Positions 1-9,652 of a stretch of DNA of 64,000 bases are shown in pieces. The notes below the pieces were generated by a model, which saw only the letters and a list, made by a program, of their open reading frames with translations, was not told where the DNA came from and ran no database searches. Source of the DNA: Melitaea cinxia (Eukaryota; Arthropoda; Insecta; Lepidoptera; Nymphalidae); assembly GCF_905220565.1 (NCBI RefSeq), contig NC_059401.1, forward strand, positions 16,860,766-16,924,765, written 5' to 3'. Positions within the stretch are counted from its first letter, which is position 1. The number at the start of each line of letters is the position of its first letter. The translations under genes and the position numbers were made by a program.

Positions 1-288
1 ACCACTGATAATAATCAATCCAATCAATTTATTGATTTTAAAGGATTTTCAAATCGAATGCGCTTAGTACGCGCCGTGTCGTACGTGTTGCGTTTCATAC
101 ATAATGTTCGCAATAAAAGTAAAAATAAAGGGCGAGGCGAGGTTATAAGTGTGAATGAGTTAAGAGAGTCGGAAAAATTATTAGTCAAAATATCGCAAAT
201 AGAATCATTTCCAAATGAGTATAATTTACTACTTAATAATCATAAACTTCAGTCTAAACATAATCTGAGTAAACTTAACATTTTTATT
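1..288 (+). pseudogene. BEL/Pao pol fragment before the integrase
   Basis: Frame 1 is open from the first base. It reads like the linker between RNase H and integrase of Pao-type polyproteins, with the family-like stretch YVLRFIHNVRNK at about residues 26-37. The true N-terminus is outside the window, so the ATG at 58 is not a start. After 288 the same frame runs into LINE 3' UTR and stops at 444. The fragment continues in frame at 5371. Confidence 0.8.
280..288. repeat. Left target-site duplication of the nested LINE (9 bp)
   Basis: ATTTTTATT here is repeated at 5371-5379. Both copies start on a codon boundary of the Pao frame, so the duplication adds exactly three codons. This fixes the LINE as 289-5370. 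Confidence 0.85.
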
Positions 289-308
289 TTTATTTTTTAT
301 TTATTTAT

Positions 309-671
309 TCTTAATGTACACCAAAATACAGACACATATAAAGAAAGACACAATAGAAGATGTACAAAGGCGATCTTATCGCCAAATAGCGATCTCTTCC
401 AGATAACCTTTGGGTACAGGACACGATACAGTAGCAGCGGTTAAGGTGTGCAAAAATTAAGGAGTAAAGATCAATTATAAATAGGTAAAAACTACGATAT
501 GATAAACTTACATAATTATTAAAAAAAAAAAAAAAAAAAAAAGAGAAAAGAAAAAAACATATAAATAAGTAAATATTTTAGTATATAATGTATGAAACTC
601 ATATATACACACATACATACATACATACATATACAAATAATAATATATAAATATCATATAAATAAATGTTA
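309..671 (-). repeat. LINE 3' UTR with homopolymer and tetranucleotide runs
   Basis: This is the region between the ORF2 stop and the LINE 3' end. It holds a poly(A)-like run (521-542 on the + strand) and a CATA repeat (about 609-632). The stretch 300-460 is closely matched by 45740-45895, which identifies it as the conserved 3' UTR of this LINE family, probably the part recognised by its own reverse transcriptase. Confidence 0.75.
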
Positions 672-3626
672 TTAACGATATGTAGATAGAAAATGTTTTT
701 TAACACGTCGTTTAAAAATATCAATGGACTCTGCTTGGCGAATGTCTCGCGGGAGGGCATTCCACAGTTTTACGGCCTTAACACAAAAAGATTTGCTGTA
801 ACATTGACTGTGCGATATAGGATGTTTAAGTCTGTTGTCACCCTGAGAACGAAGGCCCAACGAACTGGGCACGTCCGAGCCGAGAAAAGTAAAACATTTT
901 TTTAGGTATGGGGGAGTAGTGGGATGGAAAAGGATAGAGTAGAGAAAAGATAGAAGATGTAAGTTGCGGCGTTCTCTTATTTTAAGCCAGTTAAGCTGTG
1001 CTCGATAATCTGAGATATGATCGTACTTTCTTAAACCAAATATGAATCTGATGATCATGTTTTGAAGGCGTTCAAGTTTATTAAGGAGAGTTTCAGACAG
1101 GTCAGAGTAGCAGACATCAGCGTAATCAAGAATAGGGAAAAGAAGTGTGTGGGCAAGTGATATTTTAGTTTTGATAGGCAAGAAATTTTTCCACTTTCTC
1201 AATGTGCCGATTGCAGCATATATTTTGCGACTGATCTCAGCAACTTGAGGTCTCCAAGAAAGTGTGCTGTCTAGAATAAGGCCTAGATTTTTGATACTAT
1301 CATGAAATTCTAATTTCGAGCCACCAAAACAGACAGGAGGAAGATAGGAAACATCTATTTTGGATATCTGTATAGAATTACCTATTATGGAAATTTGCGA
1401 CTTATTAGGATTTATCGACAGTCCATACGATTTACACCAAGAACATATAACTGCAAGTTCCTTGTTAACACGACCAATTGCTGTAGCCATATCGTCAACA
1501 GGAGTTGTCAGATAGATCTGCAAGTCATCAGCATATAAATGAAAAGGAAGAGAAAGAATATAAGTTAAAGAATTAATAAATATGGAGAACAGAAGAGGAG
1601 AAAGAACACCACCCTGAGGTACTCCAGCTCTGAGACGGCTGCATGAAGAGAGCTTGTCAATGGTTCGAATTCTTTGTGCGCGATCATAAAGATAGGAACG
1701 GAACCAATTAACAGCATCTGGTGAGAAATTTAAGTTTTCGAAAATTGCGAGGAGAATGTCATGGTCAACAGTGTTAAATGCGTTCGAAAAGTCTAATAGA
1801 ACAATAACTGTGACCTGCTGCTTATCAATCCCAAGCCTCATGTCGTCACATATTTTAGCAAGAGCCGAAACAGTGCTGTGCCCAGGGCGGAAACCAGACT
1901 GGAAAGGACTGAGGATATTATTCTCATGTAAGTAGTGCGTTAGTTGCTTATGAACGATTCTTTCAAGAACCTTGGACAAGAATGGTAGCACGGAAATCGG
2001 TCTATAATGAGTGTGTGAGGAGGGGTTGGAAAGCTTAGGAATAGGAATGACATGAGCAAGACGCCATAACTCAGGAAAAGTATTAGATGAAAGAGAATGA
2101 TTGAAAATATTGCAAATGATAGGAAGAACTGTGTTTATAGATAAAGTGATCATTCGTCGGCTCACTCCATCACAACCAATGGCATCCGATTTAATAGCCT
2201 GGACATGCTTGTAGACATCCTCTATATCGACAGAATGAAAACGGAATGGAGTATTATTTATTTTTGACCGAAGAGAAATTTCAGCAATAGTATTGTCTCT
2301 AACACTAGGAGTCAAAACATCAACAGTGGTGAAATAGTTGTTGAGTGTGTCAAGATCAGTTGATTTACAAATATTATCACGTTGCCTCCCAATCTCTAAT
2401 GTGTTCAGAAACTTCCAAACATCAGAAGTACTTTTGTTGTTTATGGAATTATTTATAAAATTGCGTTGTGCATCTCTACAGATTCTATTGCATCGGTTTC
2501 GTAGCTTTTTGTATCTAGTGAGATTATCTTCAGTAGGGTTAAGCTTAAATTTCGACTTGGATGTGTTGCGTTTAACCATAAGTGCCTTAATATCTTCAGT
2601 TAACCACGGTGCAGGGAGATGTTTAAGTTTGACTGGACGTAAAGGAGCATGAATATCAAATAATTGAGTTAGAAGAGAATTAAAAATATTAAGTTTATCA
2701 CTTACGGCTGGAGCGCTTAAAACACTAGTCCAGTCAATACCACTCAAGTCACGCTGAAAAGTCTCAGTATTAAAGTTCTTAAAACTTCTTCGCATCACAA
2801 CAGTTGGTTTTGGTTTGGGTGCACGAATTTTATAAGATAAGTATACTAAGTCATGATACGAAAAACCCTCAGCAGGAAATTGACCATGTAAGTGCACTCG
2901 TTCCGGAGCCGAAACAATCATCAAGTCCAATTGCGACGGCACACAGTTCGGAAAAAAATGTGTTGCGTTGGTAGGGAGAAGACAAAGGTTCGCACTGTTA
3001 ATAATATTTTTTAATCGATGTGCACGGTGATCATTTCTTAATATACAAGTGTTAAAGTCACCCATAATAATTGTGTGATCTACACATAAAGTATACCTTT
3101 CCAACAAGCTCTCAAATGTATCAAAGTAGCTAATATGCATAGAAGGACTATAATAAACACCAAGTAAGACTTTGAGATTACCAAAAAGAATTTCAATAAA
3201 AATATGTTCAGCAGATTCAGAGTACTGTGACGGAGATTTGTCAAGAATGGAAAATGAAATGTGGCTGCGCAAATAGATCGCAACCCCTCCGCCACCCTTT
3301 CCAGTTCTATCGTTTCGAATTAAGTGAAAGCCTGGCAAAGCATACGAGGTAGAAGGCAAATTTGGTTTCAGAAATGTTTCGGAAATTAGTATAGCATGTA
3401 TATTCTTGACATTAAAGCTTGCTAAAAGATCGTGATAGTGAGAAGGTATACTTTGCGCGTTTATGTGAACCAGGTTAAAATTTTTGGAAGAAGTAGAAAA
3501 GGTAGAATCTAAAAGTGAATCAAGTGACAAAGACATACTATGGAAGCTATCTTCTGTTGTAGTGGATGCACTAAGGGATGATACGCCATCATTAAGATTA
3601 CTAATACATTCATCAATATCATTCAT
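672..3626 (-). CDS. LINE ORF2: APE endonuclease and reverse transcriptase
   Basis: A 984-residue protein that nicks target DNA and reverse-transcribes the LINE RNA at the nick. The APE-type endonuclease occupies about residues 50-265: SETFL at 82-86, GDFN at 189-192, SQLDLMI at 231-237 and a SYHDL motif at 256-260 where SDH is commoner. The reverse transcriptase spans about 500-770: YRPISVLPFLSKVLERIV (541-558), LLDFSNAFNTVDHD (610-623), AGVPQGGVLSPLLF (667-680) and the catalytic YADD box at 698-701. The C-terminal part (from about 880) matches the remnant at 46082-46370. There is no stop or frameshift, and 984 residues is normal for the group. The start codon was chosen as the first ATG; about 750 nt of spacer separate it from ORF1. 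Confidence 0.92.
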   Translation of the reverse strand: MNDIDECISNLNDGVSSLSASTTTEDSFHSMSLSLDSLLDSTFSTSSKNFNLVHINAQSIPSHYHDLLASFNVKNIHAILISETFLKPNLPSTSYALPGFHLIRNDRTGKGGGGVAIYLRSHISFSILDKSPSQYSESAEHIFIEILFGNLKVLLGVYYSPSMHISYFDTFESLLERYTLCVDHTIIMGDFNTCILRNDHRAHRLKNIINSANLCLLPTNATHFFPNCVPSQLDLMIVSAPERVHLHGQFPAEGFSYHDLVYLSYKIRAPKPKPTVVMRRSFKNFNTETFQRDLSGIDWTSVLSAPAVSDKLNIFNSLLTQLFDIHAPLRPVKLKHLPAPWLTEDIKALMVKRNTSKSKFKLNPTEDNLTRYKKLRNRCNRICRDAQRNFINNSINNKSTSDVWKFLNTLEIGRQRDNICKSTDLDTLNNYFTTVDVLTPSVRDNTIAEISLRSKINNTPFRFHSVDIEDVYKHVQAIKSDAIGCDGVSRRMITLSINTVLPIICNIFNHSLSSNTFPELWRLAHVIPIPKLSNPSSHTHYRPISVLPFLSKVLERIVHKQLTHYLHENNILSPFQSGFRPGHSTVSALAKICDDMRLGIDKQQVTVIVLLDFSNAFNTVDHDILLAIFENLNFSPDAVNWFRSYLYDRAQRIRTIDKLSSCSRLRAGVPQGGVLSPLLFSIFINSLTYILSLPFHLYADDLQIYLTTPVDDMATAIGRVNKELAVICSWCKSYGLSINPNKSQISIIGNSIQISKIDVSYLPPVCFGGSKLEFHDSIKNLGLILDSTLSWRPQVAEISRKIYAAIGTLRKWKNFLPIKTKISLAHTLLFPILDYADVCYSDLSETLLNKLERLQNMIIRFIFGLRKYDHISDYRAQLNWLKIRERRNLHLLSFLYSILFHPTTPPYLKKCFTFLGSDVPSSLGLRSQGDNRLKHPISHSQCYSKSFCVKAVKLWNALPRDIRQAESIDIFKRRVKKHFLSTYR

Positions 3627-4375
3627 TATAAAAAGTATAATATAATAATAAAATATAAATGTATATAAATTTATATATATATATATATATATATAAATAT
3701 AATAAATTAAATTAATAATAATAAAAATACTTTTATAAGTTAATATACCAAAATATCAAAAACAAAACATTATGTTACCTACCGGCAGTAAAAGTACTAA
3801 ATTCAACTAATTCTAAATAGTACAAAAATAACATGGAAAAATTCAACTACCAACAATATTATAAAATAACAAAGTGAAACTTTAAAAGGAACATTAAAAG
3901 AAATAATAACTATTAACAAAGAGACATGAAGAATTCTAAACCCAATAACCCATAAAACAGTTTATCTGGGTATACTATACACTACTATAATAATATATTA
4001 ACTAAGGCGGAACAGCAAGAATCCAAGGCAAAACAAATAGTGATTGAGTAACCTTAATGTTAATGTCATTTGTCATACATGTGATGGGTGTCAAATAAAA
4101 TTAATGTTTATTGATGGGTAGATTTGCTCTAAGTTAATAAAAAATTAAAATATTGTAAGTGAACGTGTGCTAAAAGAAATTTTACAGCTGAGTAATTATA
4201 TAAATGAAAAAAGAAAAAAATAATAATACCCAATTACAACAAAAGACATCAACTTAATTAAAGACATCAGCCTAATTAATACTACATAATTTATACCAAA
4301 ACGAACTGCAAATATTAAGGTCTTAAGATGTGAATTAACATACAGAAGGAGTAATTGACAGACTTAATTACTTGT
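3627..4375 (-). other. LINE inter-ORF spacer with TA microsatellite
   Basis: AT-rich spacer between ORF1 and ORF2 of the LINE, unusually long at about 750 nt, with a (TA)n run at about 3672-3695. No convincing coding frame is seen. It may be part of the ORF2 translation-initiation region. Confidence 0.6.
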
Positions 4376-5131
4376 TTATTTTTTCGTGACTCTTTTGGGC
4401 CTGCAAGCTTGAGCTGCTTTACTTTGCTTAAGGTTTTGATCAGGTGTAGAGTTCACGGGGGAAGAGGCACCAGCTTGGTCTTGAGTAACAAACCCGGGAA
4501 TATTGTGCAGTTCAGCCTTTGAAGTAATTCGATGTTGAGTACCATCAGTCCCAGAGACGATAACGGTACCATCCTTGGTCCAGCATTTTGATATTCCAAA
4601 CTGTTGTCTTGCACACAGAAATGCTTCATGACGCTCCTTAGTCAGGAATTCAGAAATTGTAACACCGGAATTTTTAAGTTTAACTTTGTTAAACCATACT
4701 TGGTTTCTTATAGAAATGTCTTTAAATTTAAGAAGTATGGCCCGTGACTTGTCTTTAATTAACTTTCCAAAGCGATGACAGCGACTCACATCATTGGACG
4801 AAAGATCTGGCATACTAAGGTGTTCACTCAACGTTTTAATGGCAATACAAGTTGTGTTTTCTTTCGTCTTCTCTGGAATACCACGCACTAACAGAATTTT
4901 CCTCCTGCTTCGTATCTCAAAAAATTCTTGTTGCTTGGTTAGAATTGCAACTTGTTTTTGAAGAGAATCAAGAGCAGAAAGTACAAATGTGCGAAATGTG
5001 GAGAATTGAGCTGCTATATTTGAAGCTGGACTTGAAGTAAGATTTGAAGCCTGTAGACTTTGTTGGAATTCTGTCATCTTCAAGTTAAAATGTTGAGTTA
5101 ATTCTTCAATTGAGTGCTGGATTGACTCCAT
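4376..5131 (-). CDS. LINE ORF1: coiled-coil/RRM-like RNA-binding protein
   Basis: A 251-residue protein encoded upstream of ORF2 in the same LINE. Residues 1-75 are heptad-like and probably form a coiled coil for oligomerisation. Residues about 78-150 resemble an RRM-like fold (RRKILLVRGIPEK near 77-89), followed by a basic region with SKCWTKDGTVIV and a Lys/Arg-rich C-terminus. No CCHC zinc knuckle is present, so this is an L1/CR1-type rather than an I/R1-type ORF1. Its expected role is to coat element RNA in a ribonucleoprotein. Function is inferred from position and architecture; the frame is fully open. Confidence 0.8.
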   Translation of the reverse strand: MESIQHSIEELTQHFNLKMTEFQQSLQASNLTSSPASNIAAQFSTFRTFVLSALDSLQKQVAILTKQQEFFEIRSRRKILLVRGIPEKTKENTTCIAIKTLSEHLSMPDLSSNDVSRCHRFGKLIKDKSRAILLKFKDISIRNQVWFNKVKLKNSGVTISEFLTKERHEAFLCARQQFGISKCWTKDGTVIVSGTDGTQHRITSKAELHNIPGFVTQDQAGASSPVNSTPDQNLKQSKAAQACRPKRVTKK

Positions 5132-5337
5132 TTTGTAATTCGTATTGAAGAAGAATCAAATAACACAAAGGTACACACAGTTTACTTAGTTTTGTACAAA
5201 AAAAAAAATTAATAATGAAATAACTGCTGGTAGGTATGTTAAGTTTTAGTGCATTATGTGTGTTAAAAATGCAACAATATAATTAAATTTAATAAAAACT
5301 TGAAGAGCTCTTTATAAAACGTGTTGACTATTTTACA

Positions 5338-5370
5338 CCTACCGCCCAAAAAAACCTACCGCCCAAAAAA
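5338..5370 (-). repeat. Two 17-bp direct repeats at the LINE 5' end
   Basis: CCTACCGCCCAAAAAAA is present twice in tandem (5338-5354 and 5355-5370, the second one base short). They form the extreme 5' end of the element on the minus strand, where LINEs carry an internal promoter. Gain of units during repeated rounds of copying is possible. Confidence 0.7.
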
Positions 5371-5379
5371 ATTTTTATT
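5371..5379. repeat. Right target-site duplication of the nested LINE (9 bp)
   Basis: Second copy of ATTTTTATT, in the same codon register as 280-288. Confidence 0.85.
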
Positions 5380-6600
5380 GATAAAGACAGTATTTTACGC
5401 GTTGGAGGTCGATTGACGTATTCAAATACGTTCTCATATAACAAAAGGCACCCTATTTTATTAAGCAGTAATCATCACTTCACCAAATTGTTGTTCCGTT
5501 ATGAACACATAAAATTATTACATGCAGGTCCTCAAGCTTTGTTGTATAACATTCGTGAAGAGTGGTGGCCAATAGGAGGTAGGAATCTTGCGCGTAAGAT
5601 AACGCACGAATGTGTTATTTGTACACGGCTAAGAGGTAAAACTCTTACTCCTCAAATGGGTAACTTACCTACTGAACGTATTAGTCCCACTTACCCATTT
5701 TTCAAATGCGGTGTCGATTACGCGGGTCCAATTTTCATGCTCAATCGAAAGGGTAGAGGAGCGCGTAAGATTAAATGTTATATTTGTTTATTTGTTTGTT
5801 TTGTAACGCGTGCTGTTCACTTGGAGCTAGTGACTGATTTGACTTCCGATGGTTATCTTTTGGCTTTAAAACGTTTTATTTCTCGTCGAGGTAAACCGGA
5901 CGAGATATTTTCCGATAATGGTAGGAACTTTGTGGGTCTCATGAATGACTTTGCCAGGTTTTTATCAAAATGTAGTTCAGACATTATTAATTACGCTAGT
6001 AAAGAACAAATTAAATTTCGCTTTATTGTACCTTATGCTGCTCATTTTGGTGGTCTGTGGGAGGCTGGGGTGCGATCATGCAAACACCACCTCCGTCGAG
6101 TCGTGGGAAATGCGAATCTCACGTATGAAGAATTGAGTACAGTATTGGCGCAAATAGAAGCAATACTCAATTCACGGCCTTTATCACCTATGTCTTCGGA
6201 TCCCACGGATTATCTTCCTCTCAGCCCAGCTCATTTCCTGGTCGGTCGCACTTTGACATCACCGGCATGTGAAGATTTCACAAATGCAAACACGCTGCGG
6301 CTTACACGCTACCAAAGAGTTGAACAGATGCGACAGCATTTCTGGTCTCGTTGGATGAAGAAGTACGTTGGTGAACTGCAAATTCGCAACAAATGGAAGT
6401 CGGAGATAGATGACCTTAAGCCTAATACATTAGTGGTTATTAAGGATGACAATCTTCCCCCTCTTAAGTGGCAGTTGGGACGTGTGACACGAACGATACC
6501 CGGCAAGGACAATATCACACGAGTCGCTGAAATTCGTACCAACACGGGTCTTATCAGGCGCTCATGCACAAAAATCTGTCCCCTGTTTGAAACCGATTGA
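5371..6600 (+). pseudogene. BEL/Pao integrase, 3' end of the split pol gene
   Basis: The pol frame resumes at 5371 and is open to the stop at 6598-6600. Counting residues from the ATG at 5413, a H2C2-type zinc-binding region lies at about 22-75 (the HH of SNHHFTK, LLHAG and CVICTR), followed by the DDE integrase core: first Asp in CGVDYAGPIF, second in FSDNGRNF, Glu in LWEAGVRS. A C-terminal DNA-binding region follows (WQLGRVTR near the end). The domain has no internal stop, so its catalytic triad is intact, but the gene is cut from its upstream part by the LINE. The integrase would insert the element cDNA into the host genome. The ATG at 5413 is not a true start. Confidence 0.88.
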
Positions 6601-6627
6601 AAGTCAAGACTTCCAAGGCCGGGGGTA

Positions 6628-6880
6628 TGTTCGGGCATCCGCGGTGCCATCTGCCGACAAGTTAAGGAGGCAGACGGTGGCGCTTTACTCGTTATTTAAG
6701 ACGGAATAAAATTTTAACACTAACCAATCAGATTGTATAAATTAAATTAAAAATACCATTCACATTTTTGTAACTACTAACTAACGAACGAGGAATAAAA
6801 CGCTAAGACAAAACGATTACAAGTTTTCTTTATAATATTTCGCAAATCCATGTAAGGGATAATACGCTTAATTCCCTACA
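6628..6880 (+). repeat. Candidate 3' LTR of the BEL/Pao element
   Basis: A purine-rich tract ends at 6625 and TGTTCGGGCATCC begins at 6628, as expected for a Pao LTR. An AATAAA signal lies at about 6793. The right border is set at CCCTACA (6880) because LTRs end in CA; a short inverted repeat (6851-6880) sits there. A longer LTR ending near 7383 cannot be excluded because the 5' LTR is not in the window. Confidence 0.5.
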
Positions 6881-7618
6881 AACAGCTAATTGAAATTAGC
6901 TATTACACATCAAGTAAAAGTAACATAATGTTTATTAAACTTTTTAATGTGTCGTGAATGAGCACTAAAATTAATTCTAAAAACCCTATGATTACTAATG
7001 GTTATTTTACTAAGCAATGGAAATAAAACTATCAAGTTTTCAATTAACACTTAAAAGTTAACCAGCTCTACGTCAATTAAATTAATAATGACACAAAATT
7101 CACAGCACAGAATTTAATAGAAGTCACTTATTAAGCTCGACTAAGACGCGCGAAGCCGCGAACTTGCCCTGTTAAATAATAAACCTGCATAAGCTGCGAA
7201 ACTCCATCTGAACGCGTTACAAGTGTCGTGAATGTCGTGAGTGTTGCCAGTGTTGGGAGTGTCGCGAAATCGCAACTTATACATTCAGGCGTTACCGAGT
7301 TAGCTTGTCAAAAAACTAAGAGCGTACGAAACTTGTAACAGCGAGCCAAGAATTCCGAAGTGCTCGAGGTGATATTGGTGTAACACTCGATATTGCTTCA
7401 GTTTTTTATATATATATAAGATTATTATGTATACATTAATTTTCCAAAAAGTTTTTGATGCTGTAGGATGAGATGAAGAGAGTAAAAGTAAAATGTAGAG
7501 ATATTAATATCTAATTTAAAATATATATATATAAATATACTGTGACATATAGTGTGACAGGGGAAGTACCTTCACCTTACAGAATTGTGTGTGATCGAAC
7601 AAAAAATTCAACGAAAAA
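6881..7618. other. No gene seen; AT-rich DNA with short GTG/GTC-rich repeats
   Basis: Flank of the Pao element. Around 7220-7270 a GTGTCGTGA-like word recurs several times. A TA-rich run is at 7400-7425. No coding frame was recognised; part could belong to a longer LTR. Confidence 0.4.
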
Positions 7619-7800
7619 TCTTATATATAAAATTCTCGTGTCACAATGTTAGTTACGATACTCTTCCAAAACGGCTGTATTAATTTTTATGAAATTTTGT
7701 GTGGATATCGGGTAGGTCTGAAAATCGGTCAACATCTCATATTTTTCATACAGCAAAGTTATAAGGAAGAGGGAGGGGGTAAATTGGGTTTAATAACATA
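7619..7800 (+). mobile_element. Helitron-like element, 5' end fragment
   Basis: It begins TC-TTATATATAAAATTCTCG and shares its first ~170 bases with 19192-19330 and with the reverse strand of 21549-21750. The CTAG end is not found here, so the copy is 3'-truncated. Confidence 0.5.
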
Positions 7801-8489
7801 TAAGGCGAAACAACGTTTGCGTGGTCAGATAGTATTTAATACATTTCAAAATAGAATATGCTTTAAAGCAAATTATCACCAAAACACATCTATGTTTAAG
7901 TGATATCATGATATCGAACGGTTAAAGAATAATCCACAACATATAAAACGTAATACTACGAACTATTTGTAGAAGTTTAAACTGCTATTAGCGAAATGGC
8001 TGTAAAGTGGCAGTTTTTAGTTGGATTCGGCGCGGCGTTATGACATGTCTACAGCTTAACGGAATGTCGTTATGTTCGATTTCAACTTTCTTTTCGATAA
8101 ATTTTATAAAAATACTTTTTATTCGTTCAGTTTTTGAAATATATATGTATTTTTTTATTACTTTGTAATCTCGCTTATTAACTGAATTCATTATGTAAAT
8201 AAATTCTAAGCAAGTATAGTTAATATTATAACAACTAGGTAGCTATTTTTTTGCCTTTTGTTGCTAGTGTTACATTTTCGTATGAGATGTGATGTGAAGT
8301 TATACAGCTTAGTCGTATATTATGCCAAATAAAAGACTAGACACATAAAAACATACGAAGACTTCTTGAAGGACTTTAAAAACCACGGGCACAACATTTA
8401 TATTATATGTAAAAAAATAAAATTAAACGAACGCAATTCCTGTTTACAAAATTAACGACAACGTAAATTACTTACTGAAATAAAATACG

Positions 8490-8646
8490 TGGGGAGGGAA
8501 TGAGGTATGAGGGATCGGGTCGGCAATGCGCTTGCAATGCTTCTGGTGTTGCAGGCGTCTATATAACCTACTACACTTGTCATGAGATGAGCGGTACGCT
8601 TGTTTGCCGACCTAGTTGTATATAAAAAAATTAAAAAAAAAAAACG
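8490..8646 (+). repeat. T-family repeat (LINE 3'-end type), A-tailed
   Basis: Contains GGTCGGCAATGCGCTTGC, then TTGTTTGCCGACCTAGTTG and an A-rich tail. The same unit recurs at least ten times in this window with variable 5' truncation, which is typical of retroposed LINE 3' ends or a SINE sharing that end. Confidence 0.65.
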
Positions 8647-8898
8647 AATTTTTCATAAGGCAGATTCTATCCCAGTGTTCAGGTACCAGTAACGAGTGTA
8701 TTATAGAGTAATGTGGGTGGAACACGTGGTGTAAAGTGAATAAATGTATAGTTTGCATGCGCTGCCGACTGAATATTTCAAACGACTATAGAATCCAAAA
8801 AACGTGGTTTTACGCACACAAGCGAAGCAAAAGACTAATAAAAACGAACTGGATTAACTTCTACGACAAATACCTTTATTAAACGCTTTCTGATTTAG

Positions 8899-9186
8899 CA
8901 TAGGCCTCCACGAGTTTACGGCAAACATTATGGCACGATCTCATGTGTTTTGCCCATAGTGTCACCAAGCTGGATAAGCGGGTTGGTGACTGGCTTTGTC
9001 GCACCGAAGACGCTGTCTTTGGCCTGTGTATTTGAAAGCTAGCAGTTGGATGGTTATCCCGCCATCGGTCGGCTTTTTAAGTTCCAAGGTGGTAGTGAAA
9101 CTGCATGAAACCCTTAGTCGCCTCTTACGACATCCACGTGAAGACAGGCTGTGGCTTTATTCTATACTGCCGTAACCACACAGCAC
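8899..9186 (-). repeat. R-family repeat, nearly full length
   Basis: Copy of a ~330-bp element whose sense strand begins TGTGTGGTTACGGCA and ends in GGCCTATGTCCAGCAGTGGA plus an ATG-rich tail, like RTE-class 3' tails. This copy is diverged, with deletions around the GAAGACG palindrome. Confidence 0.7.
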
Positions 9187-9328
9187 TTACTAATCTAGCT
9201 TGAATAATTAATAATTCAACTTTTTTGAACTTTTTTGATCTTATAGCTAAAAAAATGTATACTAAATTATATGTATACTATAATTTATTTCAATATGCAT
9301 CAAATAAGAGGGATTTTATATTTTAAAA

Positions 9329-9648
9329 CTAGCTGTGTGCAATTTCGTCTGCGTGGAATTTAACAAAACAGTTATTGTTCTGTTCGCAAGATATAAAAAA
9401 AAAAATCTAAAATAAAAGCAGCCTAATTTACTCCTTACTATATCAGCTATCTGCCAGTGATAGTCCCGTCAAAATCGGTCCAGCCGTTTCAGAGATTAGC
9501 CGGAACAAACAGACAGACAGACAAAATTGTAAAAAATGTTATTTTGATATATGTACCGTGTATACATACATCCATATGCATTTAGTAAAAAGCGGTTATT
9601 TTTTATAATATTACAAACAGACACTCCAATTTTATTTATTTGTATAGA
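9329..9648 (-). mobile_element. Helitron-like non-autonomous element
   Basis: Minus-strand element beginning TCTATACA (at 9648) and ending CTAG (9332-9329), with host A and T flanks and no target duplication, as Helitrons do. Its sequence parallels 24635-24947 along the whole length, including the ACAGACAGACAGAC run. Confidence 0.65.
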
Positions 9649-9652
9649 TGTA

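Larger units (their letters stand above)
289..5370 (-). mobile_element. Full-length non-LTR retrotransposon, CR1/jockey-group LINE
   Basis: A 5082-bp element on the minus strand: 5' end at 5370, ORF1 5131-4376, ORF2 3626-672, and a 3' UTR reaching 289. The 3' terminus is a short AATAAA-like repeat rather than a plain poly(A). It is flanked by a 9-bp target duplication. ORF1 without a zinc knuckle, an APE endonuclease plus RT in ORF2 and the short-repeat 3' end suit the CR1/jockey group; the exact clade is inference. Both ORFs are uninterrupted, so the copy looks young. A 5'-truncated relative is at 45728-46383. Confidence 0.9.
1..6880 (+). mobile_element. BEL/Pao LTR retrotransposon, 3' half, split by a LINE
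   Basis: Pol-coding sequence resembling BEL/Pao elements enters from the left edge, stops at 288, resumes at 5371 and runs to 6600, followed by a purine-rich tract (6619-6625) and a candidate 3' LTR starting TGT at 6628. The 5' LTR, gag, protease and reverse transcriptase would lie left of the window. The only visible break is the insertion at 289-5370, so the element was apparently intact when it was hit. The family call rests on the integrase and its zinc-binding region; the LTR end is inferred. Confidence 0.85.

Noticed and set aside
609..632. Possible CRISPR-like short repeats
   Set aside because: Plain tetranucleotide microsatellite; no spacers. CRISPR arrays are not expected in insect nuclear DNA.
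6309..6650. 113-codon minus ORF at the end of the integrase
   Set aside because: Shadow of the Pao integrase frame.
7220..7270. GTGTCGTGA-like repeated words
   Set aside because: Short, irregular and few; not enough to call a satellite or functional array.
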